NCBI GenBank assembly: GCA_949300325.1
Contig: CASGDQ010000002.1
Span: 1-48,585, forward strand
Source of the DNA: an uncultured Spirochaetales bacterium
GTDB lineage: Bacteria; Spirochaetota; Spirochaetia; Sphaerochaetales; Sphaerochaetaceae
Length of the DNA stretch: 48,585 nucleotides
Reading direction: 5' to 3'
The position numbers and the translations under genes were made by a program. Positions within the stretch are counted from its first letter, which is position 1. Every line of letters begins with the position of its first letter. Below the pieces are notes generated by a model. That model had not been told where the DNA came from. It worked only from the letters and a program-made list of their open reading frames with translations, and searched no databases. Below are positions 32,536-40,907 of the stretch, in pieces.

Positions 32536-32979
32536 ATGAACGTATTTTCTTTGATGTCATCCGATCCTGCCACACAGGGTTCCATGATGACCACTTTCAT
32601 CACTTTTGCTCTCATCATCCTCATTTTCTATTTCCTCATCATCCGTCCTCAGAAGAAGAAGGACAAGGAAGCAAAGAAAATGCTTGATGCCATGAAGAAG
32701 GGCGATAAGGTTGTAACCATCGGTGGAATTCATGGTACGATCGTGACTGTGAAGGAACAGACAGTGGTTATCAAGGTTGACGATTCAGCCAGGATTGAGT
32801 TCTCCAAGGCTGCGATTTCTTCTGTTATCAGCAAGGAAAAGAGCGCTCCTGCGAAAAAGGATAAGCCCAATATGGAAATCAGCAAGGGTGAAGCTCCTGC
32901 AGAAGAGAATAAGAAGGCTGAGGAAGAGGCAACCGAAGCTGAAGTCAAGGTTGAAGAAGGAACCGACGAAACAAAATAA
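32536..32979 (+). CDS. yajC: Preprotein translocase accessory subunit YajC
   Basis: A 147-residue single-span membrane protein. TTFITFALIILIFYFLIIRPQKKKDKE (the family helix with the RPQ-lysine stop) is followed by the conserved MKKGDKVVTIGGIHGTIV domain. The last ~45 residues are a Lys/Glu/Ala-rich tail not needed for identification. It works with SecD and SecF around SecYEG, and secD follows after a 120-base gap that contains three hairpins. SD GAGGTAAC lies upstream. Confidence 0.95.
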   Translation: MNVFSLMSSDPATQGSMMTTFITFALIILIFYFLIIRPQKKKDKEAKKMLDAMKKGDKVVTIGGIHGTIVTVKEQTVVIKVDDSARIEFSKAAISSVISKEKSAPAKKDKPNMEISKGEAPAEENKKAEEEATEAEVKVEEGTDETK

Positions 32980-32997
32980 GGAATTAAGTTTCATGAC

Positions 32998-33081
32998 GGG
33001 GCTTGAAAAAGCCCCTTTCATGTTGTTTGAGGGGTCGTCCCCCTGCAATCCAAAAATATACGGGCCCCTGAGGGCCTTTTT
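32998..33081 (+). terminator. Three tandem hairpins between yajC and secD, the last terminator-like
   Basis: Hairpin 1: GGGGCTT (32998-33004), GAAA loop, AAGCCCC (33009-33015), then TTT. Hairpin 2: GGGG (33031-33034), TCGT, CCCC (33039-33042). Hairpin 3: GGCCC (33063-33067), CTGA, GGGCC (33072-33076), then five Ts, only 19 bases before secD. Hairpins 1 and 3 have intrinsic-terminator form. This would end or attenuate transcription between yajC and secD. Confidence 0.7.
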
Positions 33082-33099
33082 GGTTTGAATGGAGATGCT

Positions 33100-34800
33100 A
33101 TGAAATATACAGGACGGATTTTGTTGGTCCTTTTGGTCCTGGTTGTGGCAACGATGCTGTTTTATCCGACAATAAAATGGTATCTTTTCACGCCAAGCGA
33201 GGAAAAGGATCTGGCATTGACCCGGAATATCCAGATCAAGGAATATTCTCTGGGGCAGGCTTCAAGGGACGTTAGGAATCTTCGTGCGCTTGTTGCTAAG
33301 GATAAGAATGCCGCTTTGCCTGAGGAATATGCTTATCTTGAAAAGGCGGCGGATGTCAAAGGGAACGCTTATCAGGTGCTTTCCGCATTCAAGAGCGAGC
33401 AGGAGCTGCTTGATGTCGTCGAGGCGCATTATAGAGATCACCTTTTAGCCGTGAAGAAGCTTTCAACGAAGGTTCTTCAGCTTGGCCTGGATCTGCGCGG
33501 CGGAATGTCGGTCCTTCTTGAGGCCGATCTTGATGCTTATTCGGCAAAGACTGGGAAGGTGCCGTCTTCCGGGGAGCTGACAGCGCTTTTGAACGAGGAC
33601 ATCTCCATACTCACAGCAAGAATAGACCAGTTCGGGGTAACTGAGCCGGATATCAGGCTGCAAGGAGACAGCCAGATATTGATCGAGATGCCGGGAGAAG
33701 CCGATCCCGAGAGGGTCAATTCCTTCTTGCAAGGAAAAGGTTCTCTGACATTCCATCTTGTCGATGCTTCCCTGACAAACCGTGTGAAGGAATATTTTTC
33801 GCTTCATCCCAGCTTGGCCTTCAATGAGAATGGAAGCATAAACGTTCCTGATTTCATTCCATCTGGACGCAGCCTGGTAGGATACTATGAGGAAGACGAG
33901 TATGGGCTTGATACTCTCAAGGATTTCGTTGTAATTTACGACGAGGTCGTCCTTGATGGTATACACCTTATAAGCGCAAATACCAGCACCGATGCTAAAA
34001 CCAACAGGCCTGTGGTGGATTTCCGCTTGGATGCGGAGGGCGGAGATATTTTCTATGCCTTCACATCTTCACATGTGGGAGAGCCCCTGGCTGTGGTTAT
34101 GGACGGAAGGGCTAAGAGTGTAGCCACCATAAATTCTGCAATCAGCGACAGCGTTCAGCTTTCAGGCGGGTTTACGCGTGAGGAGGCGGAGAATCTGGCT
34201 GTCATACTCAAAACCGCCGCTCTTCCTTTGGAGCTGGAAGTGGTTTCCCAGCAGGCAGTCGGAGCAAGCCTCGGCGATGATGCGGTGCATATCGCGCTCA
34301 AGGCCATAATAGTCGGAATCGTGCTTGTATTGGTTTTCATGATTGCTTATTATGGCCCGGCAGGCTTTGTCGCAGATATCGCCCTTCTTTTCAATTTCTA
34401 TATGATGATCAGCATTCTCAGCGCCATGTCGTTCACTTTAACCCTTACTAGCATTGCGGGCCTTGTTTTGACATTGGGCATGGCAATAGATGCCAATGTA
34501 ATCATATATGAGAGGATGAAAGACGAGATGGCGGAGCATAAGAGCCCGTATGAAGCCGTGTACCTCGGATTTGGCCGCGCCTTCTGGACGATCATGGATT
34601 CAAATGTCACGACGATAATTGCTGCAATCATTTTGTCCATCCTTGGATCATCTTCTGTGAAAGGATTTGCCAATACCCTCGCAATAGGTATCGCATGTTC
34701 GCTTTTCACCTCTTTGTTTGTCAGCCATCTTATTTTCGATTTGTTCGTACGATCCGAGGATTCGAAGGGGATTCGTCTTAGCTGGAGGAAAAAGAAATGA
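33100..34800 (+). CDS. secD: Protein translocase subunit SecD
   Basis: A 566-residue inner-membrane protein using the proton gradient to complete protein export. An N-terminal helix (ILLVLLVLVVATMLFYP) precedes the large extracytoplasmic P1 region with LGLDLRGGMSVLLEAD and DQFGVTEPDIRLQGDSQILIEMPG. The five C-terminal helices include VGIVLVLVFMIAYYGPAGFVAD and LTLGMAIDANVIIYERMKDEM, the SecD signature. I start at ATG 33100 (GGAGA upstream), not TTG 33085. It overlaps secF by four bases (ATGA). Confidence 0.96.
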   Translation: MKYTGRILLVLLVLVVATMLFYPTIKWYLFTPSEEKDLALTRNIQIKEYSLGQASRDVRNLRALVAKDKNAALPEEYAYLEKAADVKGNAYQVLSAFKSEQELLDVVEAHYRDHLLAVKKLSTKVLQLGLDLRGGMSVLLEADLDAYSAKTGKVPSSGELTALLNEDISILTARIDQFGVTEPDIRLQGDSQILIEMPGEADPERVNSFLQGKGSLTFHLVDASLTNRVKEYFSLHPSLAFNENGSINVPDFIPSGRSLVGYYEEDEYGLDTLKDFVVIYDEVVLDGIHLISANTSTDAKTNRPVVDFRLDAEGGDIFYAFTSSHVGEPLAVVMDGRAKSVATINSAISDSVQLSGGFTREEAENLAVILKTAALPLELEVVSQQAVGASLGDDAVHIALKAIIVGIVLVLVFMIAYYGPAGFVADIALLFNFYMMISILSAMSFTLTLTSIAGLVLTLGMAIDANVIIYERMKDEMAEHKSPYEAVYLGFGRAFWTIMDSNVTTIIAAIILSILGSSSVKGFANTLAIGIACSLFTSLFVSHLIFDLFVRSEDSKGIRLSWRKKK

Positions 34801-36005
34801 AAAAAGTGCCGGTTATAAAATATAGGTTTGTTTCCTTTTCTGCCTCATTGGCCTTCATTGCAATCGGTGTTGTCTTTGCAATAATTTTCAAAGGCTTTAA
34901 TGCCGGAATCGATTTTGGTTCGGGATATTCCGAAAAAATACAGATAGCGCCGGTTGGGCTTTATGTCTCCTACCAGGGTGATGATGATTATGTTCTGAAC
35001 GTCTCATCCGGCACTCTCGTGCTGGATAAGCGCAATGCAAACGGTGTGGAGTCTGTCTCCTTTCCTGCCTCCCGCTATCCGGATACCACCTCTTTGGCCG
35101 CCGCGCTTGAAGCAGAGGGGTTGTCTGTAAGAGTTGCAGATCCTTCTCTTTCGACTGCCAAGGTAGTTTCTGGATTTTCTTTCCCCAAAACCTTGGACGG
35201 CTCTTTTGAAAGCATCAATTTTGCCACTGAATCGAGGGATGTCTCGATCGAAATGCTCCGAAGCGCGCTTGAGGGGTTAGGCAATGTGAATGTCCAGGTG
35301 GTTGGAAATCCTTCTGATGGAGTTTTCCAGATTCGTCTTGCAACAAGGCAAGGGGATACGCAGAAGGATATGGAGAGCCGGGTATCGCTTGCACTTTCTG
35401 AAGCTTTCGGCGAAGACGAGGTGGTGGTGATGCAGTCCGATTTTGTAGGCCCGAAATTCTCTTCTCAGCTGCTTATATCATCTATAAAAGCCATCCTGAT
35501 AGCCATTGTGCTGATTTTGGTCTATATAACGATCAGATTCCGTGTGGCCTATGCGATATCAAGCATCATCGCACTCTTTCATGATGTGCTATGCATGCTT
35601 TCCCTCATGCTCATCTTCAGACTGGAGGTTTCAACGACAACGATTGCTGCCGTGCTTACGATAATCGGTTATTCATTAAACAATACTATCGTTATTTTTG
35701 ACCGCATAAGAGAGCGTATAAGATTGGAAAAGAATGCAGATGTCGATGATATAATCGAGGAAAGCGTCAGGATGAGTCTTACAAGAACCATAATAACAAG
35801 CCTCACCACGCTCTTTGCGATAGTGCCATTGGCGTTCTTTGCAACCGGGGATATAAAACTGTTCGCCATAAATCTTACATGGGGCATTCTTGTAGGCGGA
35901 TATTCTTCCAATTTCATCGCACCGGCCCTTTTGCATTATTTCCACAAGATATGGCCTATCAATATTGAGAAGGAGAAGGAGGAAGAATACTCCTTGGTCG
36001 ACTGA
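34797..36005 (+). CDS. secF: Protein translocase subunit SecF
   Basis: A 402-residue partner of SecD with six helices. FNAGIDFGSGYSEKIQI is the SecF version of the (D/N)F.GG motif, FRVAYAISSIIALFHDVLCMLSLM and IIGYSLNNTIVIFDRIRERIR the core transport helices. It is longer than the usual ~310 residues because the extracytoplasmic segment between helices 1 and 2 is expanded (about residues 40-210). Its stop shares one base with the ispH start (TGATG). Confidence 0.96.
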   Translation: MKKVPVIKYRFVSFSASLAFIAIGVVFAIIFKGFNAGIDFGSGYSEKIQIAPVGLYVSYQGDDDYVLNVSSGTLVLDKRNANGVESVSFPASRYPDTTSLAAALEAEGLSVRVADPSLSTAKVVSGFSFPKTLDGSFESINFATESRDVSIEMLRSALEGLGNVNVQVVGNPSDGVFQIRLATRQGDTQKDMESRVSLALSEAFGEDEVVVMQSDFVGPKFSSQLLISSIKAILIAIVLILVYITIRFRVAYAISSIIALFHDVLCMLSLMLIFRLEVSTTTIAAVLTIIGYSLNNTIVIFDRIRERIRLEKNADVDDIIEESVRMSLTRTIITSLTTLFAIVPLAFFATGDIKLFAINLTWGILVGGYSSNFIAPALLHYFHKIWPINIEKEKEEEYSLVD

Positions 36006-36835
36006 TGAAAGTTATCAAAGCGAAGGATATGGGATTCTGTTCCGGAGTCCGTAATGCGATAAGGCTTGCAGAGAAGGTCGCAAGCGAAAAACATAGCGGC
36101 ACGATGTATGTCTATGGCAATCTTGCTCATAACAAGATTGTCATGGACCATATTGAAAGCCTTGGAATGAAAACGATATTCGATCCAGAGATCCCCTGTG
36201 CCGAGGATGTTGTTTTAATAAGGGCACATGGCATTTCCGATAAGGATCGCGCAGAGTTTGAAAGAAAAGGCGTCCACATTGTGGATGCTACTTGCCCTTT
36301 GGTGCTGCGCAACCAGAGGAACATGAGGGAAAGCGCTCTTGATGTGATATTGATAGGCATCAAGGGGCATAGCGAGACCATTGCTGTTGAAGGTGTTGCA
36401 AAGAGGCCTTATCATCTTGTTGAGAACCCCTTTGATCTCGAGGGACTGGATAACAGCAAAGTATACACTCTGATCGTGCAGACGACGTTTGAAACTGAAA
36501 AGCTTGAAGCCATCCTGTCCAAAATGGATGAGCTAGGTATCAGGTTCATCCAAGGAAACAGCGTGTGCAGGGCAAGCGAGCTCAGGCGCGATTCAATCCG
36601 CCATCTTTCCAGCCTTGTCGATTTCATAATCGTGGTGGGGGATAAGATGAGCGCCAATTCCAACGCTTTGGTCGCAGAGGCCCGCCGTTTCGGCAAAAAG
36701 GCCATTTTGGTTGAAAATCCTTCGGATTTGGACGAAAATATGTTGAAAGGTTATGAGACGGTGGGCTTGAGCGCAGGATCCAGCACTCCGGATAACGTGA
36801 TTGAAGAAGTTGAGAGGAGGTTGTTGCAGTTATGA
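36005..36835 (+). CDS. ispH: 4-hydroxy-3-methylbut-2-enyl diphosphate reductase
   Basis: A 276-residue [4Fe-4S] enzyme making IPP and DMAPP in the last step of the MEP isoprenoid pathway. The three cluster cysteines are seen in DMGFCSGVRNAI (Cys12), DATCPLVLR and NSVCRAS. RAHGISDKDR and GIKGHSETIAVEG hold the conserved substrate-binding histidines, and SAGSSTPDNVIEEV closes the active site. It overlaps rex by four bases (ATGA). Its product is the precursor of the lipid alcohols that the kinase pair at 29.2-30.7 kb might recycle. Confidence 0.96.
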   Translation: MKVIKAKDMGFCSGVRNAIRLAEKVASEKHSGTMYVYGNLAHNKIVMDHIESLGMKTIFDPEIPCAEDVVLIRAHGISDKDRAEFERKGVHIVDATCPLVLRNQRNMRESALDVILIGIKGHSETIAVEGVAKRPYHLVENPFDLEGLDNSKVYTLIVQTTFETEKLEAILSKMDELGIRFIQGNSVCRASELRRDSIRHLSSLVDFIIVVGDKMSANSNALVAEARRFGKKAILVENPSDLDENMLKGYETVGLSAGSSTPDNVIEEVERRLLQL

Positions 36836-37491
36836 CTATTCCAATACCTACGGTAAAAAGATTTCCTTCGTATCTCAGGATTCTCAAGCAGGCCAAGGAT
36901 GGAGGGAAAAAATATATAAGCGCAACGACTCTTGCAGAGGAGCTGGATCTTAATCCTATCCAGGTGAGGAAGGATATCTCATCAACCGGAATAGAAGGAA
37001 AGCCGAAGGTTGGATTCTGCATCGATGAGCTTATTCATCTCATCGTTCATATATTAGGCTGGGATAATACTTCCGACGCGCTCATAGTAGGAGCAGGCAG
37101 TCTGGGCTCGGCAATCGCGCGTTATGATGGGTTTGAGGCTTACGGGCTGAAGATTGTCGCCCTCTTTGATAAGGATCCTGCAAAAATAGGCAGCCGTATC
37201 GGGCGCTTTGAGGTCCTGCCGATTGATTCGATCAATGCCTTCATAGCTGAAAAGAGGATAAGCATAGCAGTAATAACCGTCCCTGCAGTAAGCGCTCAAG
37301 CGGTTGCGGATCTGCTTGTCGGCTGCGGTATTAGGGGAATTTGGAATTTTGCACCTAAGGATATCAAGGTTCCGCCTTCGGTCGTCGTGCAAAGAACTGA
37401 TTTGGCTACAAGTTTTGCGGTTCTGTCGGTAAAGCTCGGAAGGAAAATAGCTGAGCAGGAAGGGACAGAATCCGACGATGAACTCGTTTAA
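36832..37491 (+). CDS. rex: Redox-sensing transcriptional repressor Rex
   Basis: A 219-residue NADH/NAD+ sensor. The N-terminal winged helix (RFPSYLRILKQAKDGGKKYISATTLAEELDLN, then QVRKDIS) and the C-terminal Rossmann domain with VGAGSLGSAIARYDGF and NFAPKDIKVP match Rex. Rex releases DNA when NADH rises, de-repressing fermentation and hydrogenase genes. The hydrogenase operon starts 170 bases downstream, which makes it an obvious target, yet I find no clear TTGTGAAA-N2-TTTCACAA-type palindrome in the gap. Confidence 0.95.
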   Translation: MTIPIPTVKRFPSYLRILKQAKDGGKKYISATTLAEELDLNPIQVRKDISSTGIEGKPKVGFCIDELIHLIVHILGWDNTSDALIVGAGSLGSAIARYDGFEAYGLKIVALFDKDPAKIGSRIGRFEVLPIDSINAFIAEKRISIAVITVPAVSAQAVADLLVGCGIRGIWNFAPKDIKVPPSVVVQRTDLATSFAVLSVKLGRKIAEQEGTESDDELV

Positions 37492-37522
37492 AAACATAAA
37501 AACAGCATTTCATGTTTCAGCT

Positions 37523-37533
37523 TTCACATTAAA
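37523..37533 (-). promoter_or_regulatory. Inverted copy of TTTAATGTGAA before the hydrogenase operon
   Basis: The minus strand reads TTTAATGTGAA (plus TTCACATTAAA), an exact 11-base match to the repeats at 4060-4070 and 4080-4090. It abuts the large hairpin that follows. Confidence 0.5.
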
Positions 37534-37581
37534 CTCCTGTTTTGGTTATTTTTTCTGACAATAACCACAAAAACAGGAGTT
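37532..37581 (+). terminator. Large hairpin between rex and the hydrogenase operon
   Basis: A 19-bp stem: 37532-37543 (AACTCCTGTTTT) with 37570-37581, and GGTTATT (37544-37550) with AATAACC (37560-37566), a 3-base bulge and a 9-base loop. The following bases TATTTATT are U-rich but not a clean run. It most likely ends the sec-ispH-rex transcript. The size and symmetry also allow a protein-binding or mRNA-stability role. Confidence 0.6.
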
Positions 37582-37605
37582 ATTTATTGGCGTACAAGAG
37601 ATTTA

Positions 37606-37632
37606 TTGACTTATTTCCTATCATGCTATAAC
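37606..37632 (+). promoter_or_regulatory. Candidate promoter of the hydrogenase operon
   Basis: TTGACT (37606-37611), a short 15-bp spacer, TATAAC (37627-37632). The SD GAGGGA and ATG 37662 follow. The tight spacing suggests a promoter needing activation or one that is weak by default. Confidence 0.45.
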
Positions 37633-37661
37633 CTTAAATAGACAAGAGGGAGATATCAGTT

Positions 37662-37910
37662 ATGGCTGATGAAAAAATTAAGATTGAGCTCTGTATGGGC
37701 TCCAGCTGTTTTGCAAGAGGCAACAGCAGCGTGCTTTCAGCGATAGAGACGTTTGCTTCGGAAAATGGCTTGGAAGACAGGTTGGAGCTTGAAGGGCATC
37801 TTTGTTTGGGCAAATGCAATTCCGGTCCGCATATCGCCATCAATGGCAAGGAATTTTCCTGCTTGGACGAAGATTGCATAATCGATCTTATAAAAAAGGA
37901 GTTGGAGTAG
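37662..37910 (+). CDS. Small thioredoxin-like [2Fe-2S] ferredoxin (NuoE C-terminal type)
   Basis: An 82-residue protein with the cluster ligands of the thioredoxin-like [2Fe-2S] fold: Cys11 and Cys16 (CMGSSC) and Cys48 and Cys52 (CLGKC). This is the C-terminal half of NuoE/HndA electron-transfer subunits. No NuoF flavoprotein is in the window, so electrons probably pass between the neighbouring hydrogenase-like protein and an unlinked partner. It is the first gene of the hydrogenase operon, three bases before the HydS-like gene. Confidence 0.9.
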   Translation: MADEKIKIELCMGSSCFARGNSSVLSAIETFASENGLEDRLELEGHLCLGKCNSGPHIAINGKEFSCLDEDCIIDLIKKELE

Positions 37911-37913
37911 ATT

Positions 37914-39704
37914 ATGCAGTATCCTATTTATACAGAGGTCACCAGCTGCAGGGACTGTTACAAATGTGTCAGGGCCTGCCCGACAAAATCCATACAGATT
38001 AAAGATGGGCATGCCATGATAATCAAGGACCGCTGCACATTCTGTGGAAAGTGCGTGCATGTATGTCCGAACAATGCAAAGAAAATAAGGGATGATGTAT
38101 CCAGGGTCAAATTGGCTTTGAGCTCTGGCAAGACTGCAATCTGTTCCATCGCCCCGAGCTTCTCATCCGAATTCAGAGGTCAGGAGGAAAAGCTTCTTTA
38201 TGCGCTGAAGCTTCTGGGCTTTTCTTATGTGAGCGAGACTGCTATCGGTGCGCATCTTGTCTCTCAGGCGATTGATAAGTATATCGACAACCATGATGGA
38301 AAGTGTTCCTGGATAGGGACTGCGTGCCCATCGGTGGTGGAGCTTGTCAAAAAGTATTACCCTGAGAGCGTTGACCGTCTTGCTCCGATCCCAAGTCCGC
38401 TTCAGGTGCATAGCGCTTATCTTAGAAAACTTTACGGCCAGGATATAATCATAGTATTCATTGGCCCATGCGTGGCAAAAAAGCATGAGGCCGATTCCAA
38501 TCCGGGGTATCCTGATTTCGCTTTGACATTCACTGAACTGAAGAGGTGGCTTTCAAGTGCGGATATCGATCTTGATGCTTTGGAAGTAAAGGAAAAGGTG
38601 GAATTCGTGCCAGCTAAGGCAGGCATGTCCAGCCTATATCCTATCGAGGGAGGACAGATAAACACCAGCAGGCACTGGTCCAAGGATCCTATCCATCCGC
38701 GGGCGGTTGCGCTTTCAGGCATGGACCAGGTTCTTTCCGCGTTGGGAGATCGTCATGAGCCCACTGCTTTCTTGGAACTCTTGGGCTGTGACGGAGGGTG
38801 TGTGAACGGTCCCGGCACCGATCGCGATTATTCCATCGCCTTCAGAAAGAAGGCCAGCAGCGATTATACCGTCAAAAGGCTTTCGAACGACAATCTCTTT
38901 AAAGGGGATGATGAATTTGCCTCCCTTATTCTTGAGAAGGGATACGGCATTATCGGCGCAAGCCAGCCGGGAAGGGAGGATTCTTTCCATAAGACATATT
39001 CTGAAGATGACATAAAGAGAGCCCTGGTCGATCTTGGCAAGCTCAGCAAGGCTGATGAGCTCAATTGCGGCGGCTGCGGGTATTCCACCTGCCGGGAAAT
39101 GGCCGTTGCGTATCTTGATGGCATGGCTGAGATCGAGATGTGCGTCACTAAGATGCGTAAGGAAGCGCAGAGCAAGGTCGACGTATTGCTCAGAACAATC
39201 CCGATGGGAGTTGTCATAGTCGACAGCGACCTTAAGATTGCGGATTGCAACATACAGTTCCTCGATCTTTTCGGAGATATGGAGGAAGGCTTTATCGACC
39301 AGAGCATGCTATCCCTTGTCCGAGGACTTCCCGTAGAGCGTTTTGTGCCGTTTGCAGATAAGTTCCGCGACCAGTTCTTCTTAGCCCATCCTGGTTCGTA
39401 CAGGATGCATTACAAGGATAAGTTTATCCGTGTGACTTTCTTCCTTGTAGAGAAGAAGAGGCTTTTAGGCGCGATGTTCGATGATATCACGAACCCGACC
39501 ATAAAGAGGGAGACGGTTGTGAAAAAAGCCGAGGATGTCATCCAGAAATCGCTTGAGACTGTACAGCAGATTGCATCTTTGTTGGGAGAGAATGCAGCGG
39601 AGACGGAGATCATGCTCAATTCTCTGATCGAAGCGTTCAGCGTGCATTCTTCTTCCGATCAGGATAAGGATTTCACATTGGAGGACGATAGGGATCTGAC
39701 ATGA
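37914..39704 (+). CDS. HydS-type putative sensory [FeFe] hydrogenase with PAS domain
   Basis: A 596-residue multidomain protein. Two 4Fe-4S clusters (Cys12/15/18/22 and 41/44/47/51) are followed by the H-cluster domain: L1 GTACPSV (Cys138), L2 FIGPCVAKKHE (Cys186), L3 GCDGGCVNGPG (Cys292, Cys296). Next come a FeS domain CGGCGYSTC (Cys385/388/393/410) and a PAS domain from ~420. In catalytic enzymes L1 is TSCCP. Here the proton-relay Cys is Ala137, as in the putative sensory enzyme of Thermotoga maritima. It overlaps the phosphatase gene by four bases, so H2 or redox sensing passed to that phosphatase is the likely role (inference). Confidence 0.9.
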   Translation: MQYPIYTEVTSCRDCYKCVRACPTKSIQIKDGHAMIIKDRCTFCGKCVHVCPNNAKKIRDDVSRVKLALSSGKTAICSIAPSFSSEFRGQEEKLLYALKLLGFSYVSETAIGAHLVSQAIDKYIDNHDGKCSWIGTACPSVVELVKKYYPESVDRLAPIPSPLQVHSAYLRKLYGQDIIIVFIGPCVAKKHEADSNPGYPDFALTFTELKRWLSSADIDLDALEVKEKVEFVPAKAGMSSLYPIEGGQINTSRHWSKDPIHPRAVALSGMDQVLSALGDRHEPTAFLELLGCDGGCVNGPGTDRDYSIAFRKKASSDYTVKRLSNDNLFKGDDEFASLILEKGYGIIGASQPGREDSFHKTYSEDDIKRALVDLGKLSKADELNCGGCGYSTCREMAVAYLDGMAEIEMCVTKMRKEAQSKVDVLLRTIPMGVVIVDSDLKIADCNIQFLDLFGDMEEGFIDQSMLSLVRGLPVERFVPFADKFRDQFFLAHPGSYRMHYKDKFIRVTFFLVEKKRLLGAMFDDITNPTIKRETVVKKAEDVIQKSLETVQQIASLLGENAAETEIMLNSLIEAFSVHSSSDQDKDFTLEDDRDLT

Positions 39705-40897
39705 ACAATATCTTCATCGATGTGGACTATGCACAGATTTATAAGCATGGGCAGAAGATAGGAGGGGATGTGTTCCTCCTGTCCCGTAATCCTGATAATA
39801 ATCAGATAGTTGCTACGCTTTCCGATGGTCTTGGCAGCGGGGTGAAAGCCAATGTTCTTGCCTCGCTGACAGCACATATGGCCCATAAGCTTTCCTTCTC
39901 TCCGATTGATTTGAACCATTCTGCGGAGATAATCATGGATACCTTGCCGGTTTGTAAGGAAAGGAAGATAAGCTATTCCACCTTTACGATTGCCGACATC
40001 CGGTATAAGGAGAACATGTCAAGCATCGATGTCAATCTCGTTGAATATGACAATCCGCCATCGTTGAGGTTTGCCGGGGACGAGATCATCAAATGGGATA
40101 AGACGAAGACCGAGCTGCAGAGGCAGGGCGCATTCAAGAAAGAGAACGTGATGCATTCTTCCTTCCGGATGGATATAGGGGAGCGCCTGATAATGTTTTC
40201 AGATGGCGTGACACAATCCGGCTTGGGCAAGTCCCTTCCTTTAGGCTGGAGGCTGGAAGGGGTCAGAAAATTCGTTCAAGACGAGATAAAGGCCAATCCG
40301 GACATCTCCTCAAGGGAGCTTTCAAGGGCCATCGTCCATAAGGCCTGGTCCCTTGACGGGCTTTCAAGCAAGGATGACATAACATGCGTGGTCGTCTATA
40401 TAAGACGTCCTCGCCGGACGCTTATCGTCACAGGGCCTCCCTTTACAAAAGAAGCCGATGAGATCCTCGGTGAGAAGATCCGCGCGTTTGATGGAAAGAA
40501 GATCGTGAGCGGTGGAACCACGGCTCAGATCGTTTCAAGGCTTTTTGGGAAAAAGATAAGCGTCGATCTTTCCTGCTGGTCGCCGGATGTTCCTCCGTCC
40601 TCGAAAATGGAAGGCATCGATCTTGTCACTGAGGGCATGCTGACGCTGAGCAAGGTCGTGTCGATTCTGGAGAAGAAAGAGAACGTTGCAGAGCTCCCGA
40701 ATGATCCGGCCAAGAAATTTGTCGAGATACTGTTGGATTCCGATCAGGTGCATTTCATAGTCGGCACAAAGATCAATGAAGCGCATCAGGACCCGAACAT
40801 ACCGGTCGAGATAGGTATACGCAGGACCATCATTGCGCGTCTTAGGAAGGCGCTTGAAGATAATTATATAAAAGAAACTTCGTTAGAATATCTGTAG
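39701..40897 (+). CDS. SpoIIE/PP2C-type serine phosphatase, HydS-linked
   Basis: A 398-residue protein. Residues ~1-240 are a SpoIIE-type PP2C domain with metal-binding Asp motifs ATLSDGLGSGVKAN, MFSDGVTQSG and SSKDDITCVVVYI. The remaining ~155 residues (from RRTLIVTGPPFTKEAD) are a separate alpha/beta domain I do not recognise. Such phosphatases typically dephosphorylate anti-sigma-antagonists or other phosphoserine proteins. Its ATG overlaps the HydS stop (ATGA), strong evidence that it is the output of the sensory hydrogenase. No partner kinase is seen nearby. Confidence 0.88.
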   Translation: MNNIFIDVDYAQIYKHGQKIGGDVFLLSRNPDNNQIVATLSDGLGSGVKANVLASLTAHMAHKLSFSPIDLNHSAEIIMDTLPVCKERKISYSTFTIADIRYKENMSSIDVNLVEYDNPPSLRFAGDEIIKWDKTKTELQRQGAFKKENVMHSSFRMDIGERLIMFSDGVTQSGLGKSLPLGWRLEGVRKFVQDEIKANPDISSRELSRAIVHKAWSLDGLSSKDDITCVVVYIRRPRRTLIVTGPPFTKEADEILGEKIRAFDGKKIVSGGTTAQIVSRLFGKKISVDLSCWSPDVPPSSKMEGIDLVTEGMLTLSKVVSILEKKENVAELPNDPAKKFVEILLDSDQVHFIVGTKINEAHQDPNIPVEIGIRRTIIARLRKALEDNYIKETSLEYL

Positions 40898-40907
40898 GAG
40901 GATAAGT

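Noticed and set aside
37492..37661. Canonical Rex operator before the hydrogenase operon
   Set aside because: No TTGTGAAA-N2-TTTCACAA-like palindrome is visible; only one TTTAATGTGAA half-like motif and a hairpin.
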